Part shown: positions 44,090-53,989 of the stretch, piece by piece | Numbering within the stretch: position 1 is the stretch's first letter | Layout: every line of letters starts with the position of its first letter | Assembly (NCBI RefSeq): GCF_002835935.1 | Contig: NZ_PJCF01000001.1 | Coordinates: 1 to 64,000, forward strand | Length of the DNA: 64,000 nucleotides | Direction of reading: 5' to 3' | From: Paraglaciecola sp. MB-3u-78 | Lineage (GTDB): Bacteria; Pseudomonadota; Gammaproteobacteria; Enterobacterales; Alteromonadaceae | Notes under the pieces: generated by a model | Seen by the model: the letters and a program-made list of their open reading frames with translations, nothing else | The model's database searches: none | Told to the model about the DNA's origin: nothing | Program-made: the position numbers and the translations under genes

Positions 44090-44446
44090 TTAGCGGGCTA
44101 AATCCCCAAGTCGAATACTCATTGGTGTGGTGCCCGCATGGTTCATTTCCTGATCCAACATTGTACGAAATTCTGCAGTGTCGGAAGCAAATATGATACC
44201 CACACCTTCTTTGTTGCAATGCATAACCAAGCCTTTTTGTTCGACACAAGCCTGGCCTTTATCTTTGTGGGTGAAATAGATTTTAATGAAGTCATTAGTT
44301 ACCAGTTCAGGCTCGGGTAATTCTATAAAAGCGCCAAAAGTATTAATATTTCGTGTAAAGGCGTGCCCTAAATTTGCCCCCTTAAATTGAAGCTGGACAT
44401 CTAAAGCTAAGGGTATTCGAGTATAAGTACGATGATGAAGAGACAC
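44090..44446 (-). CDS. PilZ-domain protein
   Basis: The 118-aa protein is one PilZ domain: RTYTRIPLALDVQLQF carries the RxxxR c-di-GMP motif, followed by NINTFGAFIELPEPE in place of the usual (D/N)xSxxG, then a C-terminal GVGIIFASDTAEFR. One motif position is Thr rather than Ser, so binding should be tested. It is transcribed in the same direction as, and upstream of, the damaged PAS-GGDEF-EAL gene and could act as its receptor. Confidence 0.85.
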   Translation of the reverse strand: MSLHHRTYTRIPLALDVQLQFKGANLGHAFTRNINTFGAFIELPEPELVTNDFIKIYFTHKDKGQACVEQKGLVMHCNKEGVGIIFASDTAEFRTMLDQEMNHAGTTPMSIRLGDLAR

Positions 44447-44670
44447 TTCAACTCCTGCTGTTAAATTTAGAAGATATTAGCTTTTTCTTTCAGTATTGAT
44501 TATCTATTAACTAAGATCAGTATAGGAGTATTTCTATAGATAAAATTGACTTGAATCAATTTAGAATAAGAGGAGGATAAAAATTATTACCGCCTATCTA
44601 ATTCGCAATAGGCTATATTCGGGATGCAATCATGAAGTAAAAATGACGGTTCAAAATTAAATAGAATTGT

Positions 44671-45771
44671 TCAAGTTTTATTTTCATAAGCAACAACTCT
44701 ATTACGGCCTTGATTTTTTGCTTGATAGAGTGCTGTGTCGACTTGATAAAACGATTCAATATTCGATTTTGAATTAGGATCAACTTTAGATACACCAAAA
44801 CTTGCAGTAAGATCCCCTATATTAGAAAAAGAATATTCATTAATAACAGTGTGTATTTTCTCAGCAATACCCATAGAATTTTCTAAGGATGTTTCGGGTA
44901 ATAGAATAATGAACTCTTCCCCGCCCCAGCGGGATAAAAGATCAGTTGCCCGGATATTTTTGGATAATAATTCTGAAAACTCCTTTAGTACAATATCCCC
45001 CACCTGATGTCCATATTCATCGTTAATTCGTTTAAAGTGATCAATGTCGATCAAAATTAAGCATAATTTGTTGTTATAACGTTTGATTTTTTGATGTTCG
45101 ATTGCGAAGTTATCATCAAAGTATCGTCTATTACGTAAACCGGTAAGTTGGTCAGTGACAGACAATTTTTCTAATTCCAGCAGATGGAGCTTTTCTTTTT
45201 CTCTTATTTCTTGAATTGTCTTATAGGCTGAATTTGCTGATACTTCAAAAAAATAGGAGGCATACACTATAGCTAAAGAGGCGATTGTAAATCTTACAAA
45301 TCCTTTTAAATTCCAAAAGCCGTAGTCCCATTCACCTATTCCTAGATAAGCCATTGGTATGATTGCTAAGTAAAAAAGAACAACCATTATCATGCCTTTG
45401 CGTGTTCCTAATATAGGAATAACAAATAATGGATAACAAAGAGTCCAAACGAGTGCAAAACTTTCGTTTCTAGCGAAATATGAAAAAATGACCAAGAAAG
45501 TGAAGAGAAAAATGGTGGCAAAATAAGCAGAAAAATTAAAACTTTTTTTGACAATCAGTGAATACAGCGCGAGCGCCGCACAGATGGAGATAATAAAGTT
45601 TACAAGGGGTAAAATGTAGTTATCATCATCAAAATTAATAAAAACAAATACACCAAAAGTAATAGTGGTAAAGATAAGTAAAGCAGCAGTCATAATAATT
45701 CTGCGATACAAAAAAGGGTCTTTTTTGATCTCTTTATCTATTGTGAAACCAGCTTTTATACTTTCTATCAT
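44671..45771 (-). CDS. Membrane diguanylate cyclase (GGDEF)
   Basis: The 366-aa protein has about six membrane segments (residues 25-190), a short coiled coil (EIREKEKLHLLELEKLSVTD) and a GGDEF domain: QLTGLRNRRYFDDNF, LIDIDHFKRINDEYGHQVGD, LLSRWGGEEFIILLPE and YQAKNQGRNRV. The active site and the RxxD site (RATD) are intact. Its membrane part resembles the 7TM/5TM-type sensory modules of many cyclases. It is a single gene between the PilZ gene and the S9 peptidase gene. Confidence 0.92.
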   Translation of the reverse strand: MIESIKAGFTIDKEIKKDPFLYRRIIMTAALLIFTTITFGVFVFINFDDDNYILPLVNFIISICAALALYSLIVKKSFNFSAYFATIFLFTFLVIFSYFARNESFALVWTLCYPLFVIPILGTRKGMIMVVLFYLAIIPMAYLGIGEWDYGFWNLKGFVRFTIASLAIVYASYFFEVSANSAYKTIQEIREKEKLHLLELEKLSVTDQLTGLRNRRYFDDNFAIEHQKIKRYNNKLCLILIDIDHFKRINDEYGHQVGDIVLKEFSELLSKNIRATDLLSRWGGEEFIILLPETSLENSMGIAEKIHTVINEYSFSNIGDLTASFGVSKVDPNSKSNIESFYQVDTALYQAKNQGRNRVVAYENKT

Positions 45772-45984
45772 TTTGGGTTAGCCCTACTGCGCTCCAGAAA
45801 AATCAAAGGCGGGAAACTCACCACTTACACGTTCTTCAAGTGCTGTTTTAGATTACTCAGATTAATTATAAATTACTAATCATTTTCTCAATCCTAGCAT
45901 TATATTTAGTCGATTTATCAAGCCACTGATAATAAGATTTTAATCAGTAGCAGCGCCAATATCTGCCAATAATTAAGTTCCACA

Positions 45985-47985
45985 TTATTTACTCTGACAC
46001 TTGATCAATTGCACAGCTTCAATATTGCCCGCTGGCACAAAGCCAAAAACCTGACCATAGAAACTGAGCTCTGAATTCAGTGCTTTGATATTATTTGCTG
46101 GCTGTCTAAAGCCATGTCCTTCACCTTCAAAGGTGATGTAAGCGGTATCAATACAATTATCTTTTAGAGCGTTAAATATTAATTCAGATTGATTAGGAGG
46201 AACCACCTTATCGTCCAAGCCCTGGAATAAAAGCAAGGGAGCCGTTATATTTTCAACACTGTTAATAGGTGAACGTTGATCGTAAACGCTTTTCATCTCA
46301 GGATAGGGGCCAATGAGTTGATCCAGATATCGCGATTCAAACTTGTGAGTGTCGCCTGCTAAAATGCCTAAATCGCTGATCCCATAATAGCTGGTACCGG
46401 CTTTAAATACCGTTTGAAACGCTAAAGCTGCCAACGTGGTATATCCACCAGCACTGCCGCCTCGAATGGCAACTTTATCCCCATCTATAAAACCTTCAGC
46501 AGCAAGCCATTTAACCCCATTGGATGCGTCTTCAACATCGACTATTCCCCAATTAGGATAGAGTTTTTTCCTGAACGTTCTACCATATCCAGTGCTGCCT
46601 CTATGGTTGACATCAAAAACTGCAAATCCTCGACTGGTCCAAAATTGAATCCCTGGTTGTAGACTTGAATCGGTAGCACCCACAGGTCCTCCATGAACTT
46701 TAACGATAAGTGGAGGTAGGGTATTTTTTGCCCCCGAATAATCATTATTTTGGGGAGGATAATAGAAACCATAAGCGATTTCATTGATACCAGTAGGAAA
46801 CTCAATTGGCTGGGGTACAGAAAGTAAATGTTTGGCTATGACGGGTCCGCTGGGTTGATAAATTTTTTCATAATGATTAGCTGTTAACTGGTATATAGCG
46901 TTACCTGAACTAGGTGTTGATGCTCTGAAATAAACAGTATCATTTGCCACTGAAATTGAATCTGCCGATGAAAATGCATCCCCAATATTGGTCATTTCAC
47001 CTGTAGTTAAGTTAACCCGCGCTATGTGATCAAGCCCCTCCTGTGAGTAGGCAATAATGGCGTAATCGTTATCTTCGATACCATAACTGTTAATTTCAAT
47101 ATTTTTATCCAGCACTTTTTGTGGCTTGTTCTGTTGCTCAGACAGTTTGTCAATCCGATATAGGGTCCACCAGTTTTCAAAGTCGGCGATAAAATAAAGG
47201 GTGCCATCTTTAGAATAGTGCGGTTGTTTTATCGACACATTGCCACTCTGTGGTATTTCAACAACTCGTTCGACTGAAGCATTTTCCCTAAAGTTTATCA
47301 CCCGTAATTGTGTATCATCCCATGGCATGTTCGGATGCGACCAGGTTATAAAAGCGACTGATTTTCCATCGGGTGATAAATGCGGAGCACTGACAAAATC
47401 CGTACCTTCGAATAATATGGTTTCATCATTGACTTCGCTTAAATTAATCGCCACAAGGGTATTAATGGGTTCTCCGATGCCTCGATGATCCTCTCTGACA
47501 CAAATAAGTCGGTTATTTTTTTGATCTAGAATACATTCCATATAACGCAGCCCCTTACTAGTGATAGCTTCAGGAGGGCTATTTTTCGAGAGGCGGTATA
47601 ATTTTTGGTCGCTGAATTGAGAATAATAAATGTCGTCCCCATCAACTAAAAAAGGACGTCCCCCATATTCATGGACGCGGGACCTAACACTGACTTCGTT
47701 TGACGTTAGCTGCACGGCGGTATTTTTTTGATTCAGTTTGAAAAGTATATTCTTGCCATTTGCAGATGCTTTTGACTCCACAAAATAGAGTTGATTGTTC
47801 GCAACCATAAGATACGAAACGTTATCTGATGCTTCAAAAATACTTGCGGCAGTGATGGGTGATGACCAAGTTCCGTAAGCGGCTGTGGTGTGACTCATTG
47901 ATTCTGGTGCCTCAGTATTTGGTTTAAAAATCAAATAAATAGTAAGAACTAACAAAATTGAAATTATGAATATTTTTGCATTCAT
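45985..47985 (-). CDS. S9-family serine peptidase (prolyl-oligopeptidase type)
   Basis: The 666-aa protein has an N-terminal hydrophobic anchor (IFIISILLVLTIYLIFKP). A beta-propeller region with repeated LSPDGKS/SKDGTLY blades precedes a C-terminal peptidase domain: IVKVHGGPVGATDS, NHRGSTGYGRTF, the nucleophile in IRGGSAGGYTT, Asp in GLDDKVVPP and His in EGEGHGFRQP. The triad is complete. It likely trims or degrades peptides in the periplasm. The gene has no obvious partner. Confidence 0.9.
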   Translation of the reverse strand: MNAKIFIISILLVLTIYLIFKPNTEAPESMSHTTAAYGTWSSPITAASIFEASDNVSYLMVANNQLYFVESKASANGKNILFKLNQKNTAVQLTSNEVSVRSRVHEYGGRPFLVDGDDIYYSQFSDQKLYRLSKNSPPEAITSKGLRYMECILDQKNNRLICVREDHRGIGEPINTLVAINLSEVNDETILFEGTDFVSAPHLSPDGKSVAFITWSHPNMPWDDTQLRVINFRENASVERVVEIPQSGNVSIKQPHYSKDGTLYFIADFENWWTLYRIDKLSEQQNKPQKVLDKNIEINSYGIEDNDYAIIAYSQEGLDHIARVNLTTGEMTNIGDAFSSADSISVANDTVYFRASTPSSGNAIYQLTANHYEKIYQPSGPVIAKHLLSVPQPIEFPTGINEIAYGFYYPPQNNDYSGAKNTLPPLIVKVHGGPVGATDSSLQPGIQFWTSRGFAVFDVNHRGSTGYGRTFRKKLYPNWGIVDVEDASNGVKWLAAEGFIDGDKVAIRGGSAGGYTTLAALAFQTVFKAGTSYYGISDLGILAGDTHKFESRYLDQLIGPYPEMKSVYDQRSPINSVENITAPLLLFQGLDDKVVPPNQSELIFNALKDNCIDTAYITFEGEGHGFRQPANNIKALNSELSFYGQVFGFVPAGNIEAVQLIKCQSK

Positions 47986-48190
47986 TGTTAGGGAACCATT
48001 TATTTTATTGTTAACAATCAGTGTAAAGATTATGCATAAGTATGTCTAATAGTCCGGATAATGCAGTCACTTGCTGACACTTTTTTGCTCAAGTGGCTGC
48101 AAGAAGATAAATTCTCATTAAGTGCAGTGATGACTAGGTGAACCCTAGACAGAATCCCTTGGTATTAACACAGTTTCAAAGATTAGGGTC
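47986..48190. other. Intergenic region between the S9 gene and the MITE-like element
   Basis: The 205 bp upstream of the S9 gene, together with the following 265-bp element, make a 472-bp non-coding stretch. The S9 promoter must lie here; no clear boxes were seen. Confidence 0.4.
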
Positions 48191-48455
48191 TATACCCATG
48201 CCACCTCAAAATGCGCGTTTCAGAACGACTGGGGCGCTTCAATTCAAGGCGCGTCAATGACTGAATGTCGGTCACCTTCTGAATTGGCGCAACGAAGAAG
48301 TGGAGTGCCCCAGCCGTTCCCTTCGGGCGGGTTTTAAAGCGATTTAACCGTTGTTGGCCATTTTTGACTTAGATTGCTAAGCCTGCAAATAGACGCCTAG
48401 TCTAAATCGCTTTAAACTCCCGCTGAATCCGTCATTTTGAGGTGGTATGGGTATA
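48191..48455. mobile_element. MITE-like element with 23-bp terminal inverted repeats
   Basis: TATACCCATGCCACCTCAAA at 48191 onward (23 bp) matches the inverted end at 48433-48455 with one mismatch. The 265-bp interior has no gene but contains a perfect internal inverted repeat, TTTAAAGCGATTTA (48333-48346) against 48403-48416, and further G/C-rich palindromic blocks. TA flanks both ends, a possible target duplication. It ends directly beside the stop codon of the potassium-channel gene. The ends do not match a transposase in this window. Confidence 0.8.
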
Positions 48456-48457
48456 TA

Positions 48458-49252
48458 CTAAGAGCGGCCCTCAGTCGTGATACGCACTATGTCTCCACAA
48501 TGTTTGCAATGCACCGCATCACTATCATGACGATTTAGACCACATTTTGGACAGGCATATTTAACTTTTGAAGGGCGAAAAATAGTTTGGATTAAACGCA
48601 AGAATAACGAAATCCCAAAAATCATGATCAAAACCGCTAATATCCGCCCGTCTGTGCCTAATAGAGTGATATCTCCAAAACCCGTGGTAGTCAAAGTGGT
48701 AATAGTAAAATATAAGGCATCGACGTAATTGGCTATACCCGAATTTTTTCCTTCCTGACTAACCAATACAACAGCCGTGATAACAAAGATAAAAACCAGT
48801 AAATTCACCACACTAAAGATGATTTCTTCGTTAGCCCGCACCAAGCTAAATTGCCGACGTAAAGCTTTAATCATATGATAAGAACGTAATAAACGTAACG
48901 CACGTGCAATACGCAGGAAACTAAAATTCGCAGCCAATGTAGGCGCTAATAACGACACAATAACGATTAAATCTGCCAAACCAACAGGATGCAAGATATC
49001 GCGAATACGCCGTTTGCTAATGAAAGAACGCGCCACAAACTCCACTAAATATATAATGCCAATGCTAATCTCTAGCCAACGTAGTTCATGCATATAGTGA
49101 AAAAACGACGAAAAAATAAAATACAGAATAGTTAAAGCGTCAAATCCCAATAAACCCCAACGAAATCTAATCGAAACTTTATTACTACCGTTGTATAAAT
49201 CGTCAATTTGTTGATGCATGGATTGGAATATATTAAGAGTCGGGGAGAACAA
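48458..49252 (-). CDS. Voltage-gated-type potassium channel with C-terminal zinc ribbon
   Basis: The 264-aa protein has six membrane segments, an Arg-rich S4-like helix (LRIARALRLLRSYHMIKALR) and the selectivity filter in FTITTLTTTGFGD. The tail holds a zinc ribbon (CPKCGLN, CKHCGD). The TTTGFGD filter marks K+ selectivity. Its stop codon is adjacent to the MITE-like element, and the terminus RITTEGRS could have been altered by that insertion. It is a single gene. Confidence 0.9.
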   Translation of the reverse strand: MFSPTLNIFQSMHQQIDDLYNGSNKVSIRFRWGLLGFDALTILYFIFSSFFHYMHELRWLEISIGIIYLVEFVARSFISKRRIRDILHPVGLADLIVIVSLLAPTLAANFSFLRIARALRLLRSYHMIKALRRQFSLVRANEEIIFSVVNLLVFIFVITAVVLVSQEGKNSGIANYVDALYFTITTLTTTGFGDITLLGTDGRILAVLIMIFGISLFLRLIQTIFRPSKVKYACPKCGLNRHDSDAVHCKHCGDIVRITTEGRS

Positions 49253-49281
49253 GAGTAAACACTATCCCTTATCTAAGCAAT

Positions 49282-49438
49282 GAGCAACAGGCGCTACTTG
49301 GGCTGCAACAGATCAACCTCTTGAAGATCAAGTCAGTGCTCATTTAAGACTAAATTATGAGCTTATTAAAGGCATTGTCTCGGATAGTTTGGTGAGAGCG
49401 TCAGCCCTTGGCCTTTCCCAAAGTGAACAGAAAATTTA
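49282..49438 (+). pseudogene. Coding-like relic without start
   Basis: An open frame after a TGA, ending TAG at 49436-49438, reads as natural protein (GATWAATDQPLEDQVSAHLR, then LNYELIKGIVSDSLVRASAL and GLSQSEQKI) but has no ATG. It may be the remains of an older gene between the channel and the CoA-transferase. No family is recognised. Confidence 0.2.
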
Positions 49439-49493
49439 GCGCCATTGAGAAAATTTCACCTTGTTCTAATTCGTTATCTATCGAAAATACAGC

Positions 49494-50687
49494 TCAAGTA
49501 AAAGAGTCATCGGGTTGCACAACATCACCCGCAGCCAATAATGTGTTTATTTGGCTATCGGCAACACCAGCCAGTTTCAAAATATCGATGCTGTCCTGTC
49601 CCAGCAGCCTGCCCACTTTGGGTTCAGGAACATTATTGGCTGCACACAATGGTGAACGAATTTGTGGGATAACCCGCCCATCCTCTGTAATAGCCTGATT
49701 GACCATATTGCGTTCTTTGAGTTGAGGATGTTGGGCTGCCTCCTGAACAGATAACACCGGTTCAACACAGACATCTGTGGCATCGAACAGATCAAGCCAA
49801 TGTTGCATGGGATGACTGGCAAATAACGCTGCTAAGTCTTGTTTCAAGGAGTCTTGTTTACCAGCGGGTGCGACACATCGTGGCAGCCATTGTGGAAATC
49901 CGAGCAAGGTAAAAAAGCTCTGAGCAAATTTCGGCTCCAGTCCACCAACGGATAAATGCTGTCCATCGGACGTTGCATAATAATCGTAAAAAATGCCGCC
50001 GTTAAGAATTTCTGCACCCAATTGAGGATCCTCACCTGTTGCCAAAGCAGCGGCACCAGACATACCGTTCATCGCGAATGCACAATCCAGCATACTGATA
50101 TCAATATAGCTCCCCTGGCCATCTTGCTGACGTTTTATCACAGCAGCTAAAATCGCCATGACTGCATGATGGGATCCACCAGCTAAATCGGCCACTTGTG
50201 TGCCGCTCAAGACGGGGCCAGTACTGGCTTTACCGCTGTAACTTGCCAGACCAGATAACGCCAAATAATTAATGTCGTGTCCCGCTTTATCCTTGTAGGG
50301 GCCGGTCTGTCCATAACCCGTAATAGAGCAATAAATAAGCTGGGGATTAATGGCTTTTAGCGACTCGAAGTCGAGGCCCAACCTAGCCATCACCCCAGGG
50401 CGAAACTGCTCAATTACCACATCATGACTTTGTAGCAATTGATGAATAATTTCACGGGCCGGTGCAGATTTTAAATTTAGCGCTAGCGAACGTTTATTTC
50501 GATTAATGGTAAGATGCGCATACGAACGCGCATCATACATTGGCGGGGTAACCCGCAGTAAATCCGCTCGTGTGGGTGACTCTACGTGTATTACATCAGC
50601 CCCCATATCCGCTAAAATCATAGTGGCATAAGGGCCTGGCAATAGTGTGCTGAAATCCAACACTTTTAATTGTGACAACGGTCCCAT
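49494..50687 (-). CDS. CaiB/BaiF CoA-transferase family protein, alpha-methylacyl-CoA racemase-like
   Basis: The 397-aa protein starts with LKVLDFSTLLPGPYATMILA and DMGADVIHVESP. It contains RPGVMARLGLDFESLKAINP and GYGQTGPYKDKAGHDINYLA-LSG, the block carrying the catalytic Asp and His positions of alpha-methylacyl-CoA racemase. This makes a racemase role (R/S-2-methylacyl-CoA) more likely than formate-type CoA transfer. It is the last gene of a beta-oxidation operon, where racemisation of methyl-branched acyl-CoA would allow complete breakdown. Confidence 0.85.
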   Translation of the reverse strand: MGPLSQLKVLDFSTLLPGPYATMILADMGADVIHVESPTRADLLRVTPPMYDARSYAHLTINRNKRSLALNLKSAPAREIIHQLLQSHDVVIEQFRPGVMARLGLDFESLKAINPQLIYCSITGYGQTGPYKDKAGHDINYLALSGLASYSGKASTGPVLSGTQVADLAGGSHHAVMAILAAVIKRQQDGQGSYIDISMLDCAFAMNGMSGAAALATGEDPQLGAEILNGGIFYDYYATSDGQHLSVGGLEPKFAQSFFTLLGFPQWLPRCVAPAGKQDSLKQDLAALFASHPMQHWLDLFDATDVCVEPVLSVQEAAQHPQLKERNMVNQAITEDGRVIPQIRSPLCAANNVPEPKVGRLLGQDSIDILKLAGVADSQINTLLAAGDVVQPDDSFT

Positions 50688-50690
50688 TAT

Positions 50691-51836
50691 TTATTGCTCC
50701 ATCAGGGCACGGGCAATAATAAGTTTCATAATTTCGCTGGTGCCTGCATAGATTTTCTGAACCCTAGCATCGGCATACGCCCGTGCAACGGGGTATTCCC
50801 ACATGTAACCGTAGCCACCGAAAAGTTGTAGGCACTCATCTATTGAGCGGCATTGAATTTCAGTCGAAAGTAATTTAGCTTTAGCCGCAGTAGCTGCATC
50901 CAGTTGCCCAGCAATATGCAGTTCAAGGCATTTATCGATAAATACCCTGAGCATGGTTAATTCAGCGTCAACTTCAGCAAGTTTAAACTGAGTATTTTGA
51001 AAACTCGCAATACTGCTACCAAAGGCTTTTCTGTCTTTCACGTAGTCAATCGTATGCTGTAAAATACCCTCTGCATTAGCAACCGCACCCAGCGCTACTG
51101 ACAAACGTTCTTGCGCTAATTCCTGCATAAGATACCTAAATCCCATGCCTTCTTGGCCTAGTAAACTCTCTCGAGGTACTCTCACGCCGTCAAAAAACAT
51201 CTCCGAGGTGTCTTGTGCTTTCATACCAATTTTTTTGAGTTTTTTACCCTTCTCAAATCCGGGAGTACCCGCTTCCACAAGAAAAAGGCTGGTACCTTTA
51301 GCACCAGCAGACGGATCGGTTTTAGCGACTACAATCACCAAATCAGCGAGTTGCCCATTGGTAATAAACGTCTTAGATCCATTGATGACATAATCATCGC
51401 CGTCTAATACCGCATGGGTTTTGACCGCTTGTAGATCTGAACCTGTACCGGGCTCGGTCATCGCGATGGCAGTAATAATTTCGCCACTAATGCAGCGCGG
51501 TAGGTATGCCTTTTTTTGCTGCTCGGTACCGTATTTTTCTAAATAAGGCACCGCAATATCAGAATGTAAACTCCAGCCAATCCCGGTTAAGCCAAATCGA
51601 GCGACTTCTTCAGTGACAATAGCGTTGTAACGAAAATCGGCTCCCACGCCCCCATATTGCTCGGGTATAGTAGGACACAACATGCCTTGTTGACCGGCCT
51701 TTGACCACACTTCACGACTGACTTGCCCTTGCTCTTCCCATTGTTCATGAAAAGGCATAGCTTCGGTTTTCAGGAATTTTCTGACCATGTCCCGAAACTG
51801 TTCATGCTCGGTATCGAAGACCTGACGAGAAATCAT
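50691..51836 (-). CDS. Acyl-CoA dehydrogenase
   Basis: The 381-aa protein contains the family signatures AIAMTEPGTGSDLQAVKTHA, GSKTFITNGQLADL and AFGSSIASFQNTQFKLAEVD. The last block, LQLFGGYGYMWEYPVARAYA with YAGTSEIMKLIIARAL, carries the FAD-binding and catalytic Glu region. It should introduce the alpha-beta double bond in a medium or long acyl-CoA, passing electrons to ETF. It overlaps the FadJ-type gene by 4 bp and is followed by the racemase-like gene 3 bp later. Confidence 0.93.
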   Translation of the reverse strand: MISRQVFDTEHEQFRDMVRKFLKTEAMPFHEQWEEQGQVSREVWSKAGQQGMLCPTIPEQYGGVGADFRYNAIVTEEVARFGLTGIGWSLHSDIAVPYLEKYGTEQQKKAYLPRCISGEIITAIAMTEPGTGSDLQAVKTHAVLDGDDYVINGSKTFITNGQLADLVIVVAKTDPSAGAKGTSLFLVEAGTPGFEKGKKLKKIGMKAQDTSEMFFDGVRVPRESLLGQEGMGFRYLMQELAQERLSVALGAVANAEGILQHTIDYVKDRKAFGSSIASFQNTQFKLAEVDAELTMLRVFIDKCLELHIAGQLDAATAAKAKLLSTEIQCRSIDECLQLFGGYGYMWEYPVARAYADARVQKIYAGTSEIMKLIIARALMEQ

Positions 51837-53980
51837 AAGTTTTCTCCTAATTGAGCTTTATCAATGAGTAATTGTGGAGGCGCAAAACGTTCGCCATAGG
51901 TGTCACAAAACTGCTGTGCCCTGCGAATAAACGACACTATCCCATGTTGCCCATGTTGCCCATATTGATTGATATATTGAATACAACCTCCTGTCCATGG
52001 CGGGTAACCGATACCAAAAATTGAGCCAATGTTGGCGTCAACGGTGGATGTAAGCACATTTTCTTCTAGACAGCGCACCGTTTCAATCGCCATGATGAAT
52101 AACAGTCGTTCTTTGATATCAGCCAAGGGTATTGCCGCATCTTCATGGCTAAACTGACTCAGCCCCGTCCAAAGATGTTTTGCACCTTGTGGCGGGTAAT
52201 CATAAAATCCGGCTGCCCCAGACTTCCCTGGCCGCTCTAGCTCTAACATACGATCAACAACCATATCCGAAGGATGACCAAGATAATCTTTACCCTCGGT
52301 TTCTAAGTCCGCAATGGTCTGACGTTTAACTTTATCGATAAGGGTTAACGAAACTTCATCAGTGACTGCCAAGGGCCCTACTGGAAAACCCGCCAAAAAC
52401 GCGGCATTCTCGATACTAGCAGCGGGTATGCCTTCGCCCAGCATTGCCATGCCCTCACTTACAAACCTATCAAATACACGTGAGGTAAAAAATCCGCGAC
52501 TGTCATTAACAACAATAGGGGTTTTACCTATCTGTTGCACAAAATCGAAACATCTAGCCAAGCTTTCATCCGAGGTTTGTTGACCACAAATAATCTCTAC
52601 CAATGGCATTTTATCTACTGGTGAAAAGAAATGTAAACCGGCAAAATTATTCGGTCGACAGGACGCTTTTGCGAGTCCAGTGATAGGTAAAGTGGATGTA
52701 TTACTGGCAAATAATGCGGTCTCAGCTAACACCGCCTCCGCTTCTTGGGTGACACGTGCTTTAAGATCTCGGTCTTCAAATACTGCTTCAATAACAAAGT
52801 CACAGGCGGCCAAATCGTTGGCATTGCCAGTAGCAGTAATCAGACTCAATATTTGTTCAATCTGTTGCTGTGTTTTGCGCCCACTGCTAAGTTGTTTATC
52901 TAACAATTTGCGAGAATAGTCTTTGCCTTGCTCAGCACGTTCGCTGTCAACATCTTTGAGGACCACTGGAATGCCATTGATTGCGCATGTATAAGCAATA
53001 CCAGCTCCCATCATACCAGCACCTAACACGGCGACTTTACGCACCTTCTGTTTATCAATATTGGCTGGACGACTGTTGCCTGCTTTGAGCAAATTATGCT
53101 GGAACCAAAAGGTGTTGATCATGTTTTTTGCAACTTGGCCACAGGTCAATTCAACGAAATAGCGAGACTCAATCCGTGTAGCCGTATCAAAATCGACTTG
53201 TGCACCTTCAACCATCGCCGCCACTATTTTCTCTGGCGCTGGCAATACACCCTTGGTTTTAGCTCTGAGCATGGCCGGTAAAATGGCCAGCATTTGTGCC
53301 ACTTTAGGATGATTAACCGCTCCGCCAGGCAGCTTATAGTGTTTTTCATCCCACGGTTGCAGGACCTTGGGATGAGCAAGTATCCATTGTTGTGCCATAT
53401 CCAGCATGTGTTGTTGCGACTGCGCTAACTCATCAATCAAACCCGCTTTTAAACCTGCTTGAGCATTAAATTGTTTACCTTCAGTTAGGTACGGTAACGC
53501 ACCTTGTAATCCTAGTAACCGCACCATGCGAGTCACACCGCCGCCGCCGGGTAATAGCCCCAAAGTCACTTCTGGCATCCCCATTCTGAGGCTTTTGTGA
53601 TCGATTGTAATCCGGTGATGACAAGCTAGCGCCAATTCCCAACCACCTCCCAAAGCTGCCCCGTTTATACAGGCGACAACTGGTTTTCCACTCGTTTCCA
53701 GTTCACGCATCGCTGCTTTGATTTTTTGTAACATCTGGAAAACCTGACTCGCACTATCTTCATTTACCTTTGCGAGCATAGTGAGATCACCACCAGAGAA
53801 AAACGTCGATTTTTCTGAACGCAATACAACGCCTACATAGTCATCATTCTGCAATTCAGCGATTTTATTGGAAAAATCTTCAGCGAAATGTTCATCCATC
53901 AAATTGGCTGAGCTATCTGGCCGGTCAAATATTAGATGTACGATACCTTGTTGATCTTTTTGATACTTAATTACCTGCAT
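51833..53980 (-). CDS. Fatty-acid oxidation complex alpha-type protein (enoyl-CoA hydratase/3-hydroxyacyl-CoA dehydrogenase)
   Basis: The 715-aa protein has an N-terminal crotonase domain (INGAALGGGWELALACHHRI, LGLLPGGGGVTRMVRLLGLQ) and a C-terminal dehydrogenase. The latter has the NAD loop KVAVLGAGMMGAGIAYTCA, NTSTLPITGLAK, LHFFSPVDKMPLVEII and GFFTSRVF. Both active sites look intact. It matches FadJ-like proteins in length and order and works with the thiolase encoded just upstream, 9 bp away, to complete the beta-oxidation cycle. Confidence 0.93.
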   Translation of the reverse strand: MQVIKYQKDQQGIVHLIFDRPDSSANLMDEHFAEDFSNKIAELQNDDYVGVVLRSEKSTFFSGGDLTMLAKVNEDSASQVFQMLQKIKAAMRELETSGKPVVACINGAALGGGWELALACHHRITIDHKSLRMGMPEVTLGLLPGGGGVTRMVRLLGLQGALPYLTEGKQFNAQAGLKAGLIDELAQSQQHMLDMAQQWILAHPKVLQPWDEKHYKLPGGAVNHPKVAQMLAILPAMLRAKTKGVLPAPEKIVAAMVEGAQVDFDTATRIESRYFVELTCGQVAKNMINTFWFQHNLLKAGNSRPANIDKQKVRKVAVLGAGMMGAGIAYTCAINGIPVVLKDVDSERAEQGKDYSRKLLDKQLSSGRKTQQQIEQILSLITATGNANDLAACDFVIEAVFEDRDLKARVTQEAEAVLAETALFASNTSTLPITGLAKASCRPNNFAGLHFFSPVDKMPLVEIICGQQTSDESLARCFDFVQQIGKTPIVVNDSRGFFTSRVFDRFVSEGMAMLGEGIPAASIENAAFLAGFPVGPLAVTDEVSLTLIDKVKRQTIADLETEGKDYLGHPSDMVVDRMLELERPGKSGAAGFYDYPPQGAKHLWTGLSQFSHEDAAIPLADIKERLLFIMAIETVRCLEENVLTSTVDANIGSIFGIGYPPWTGGCIQYINQYGQHGQHGIVSFIRRAQQFCDTYGERFAPPQLLIDKAQLGENL

Positions 53981-53989
53981 GTTGACCTC

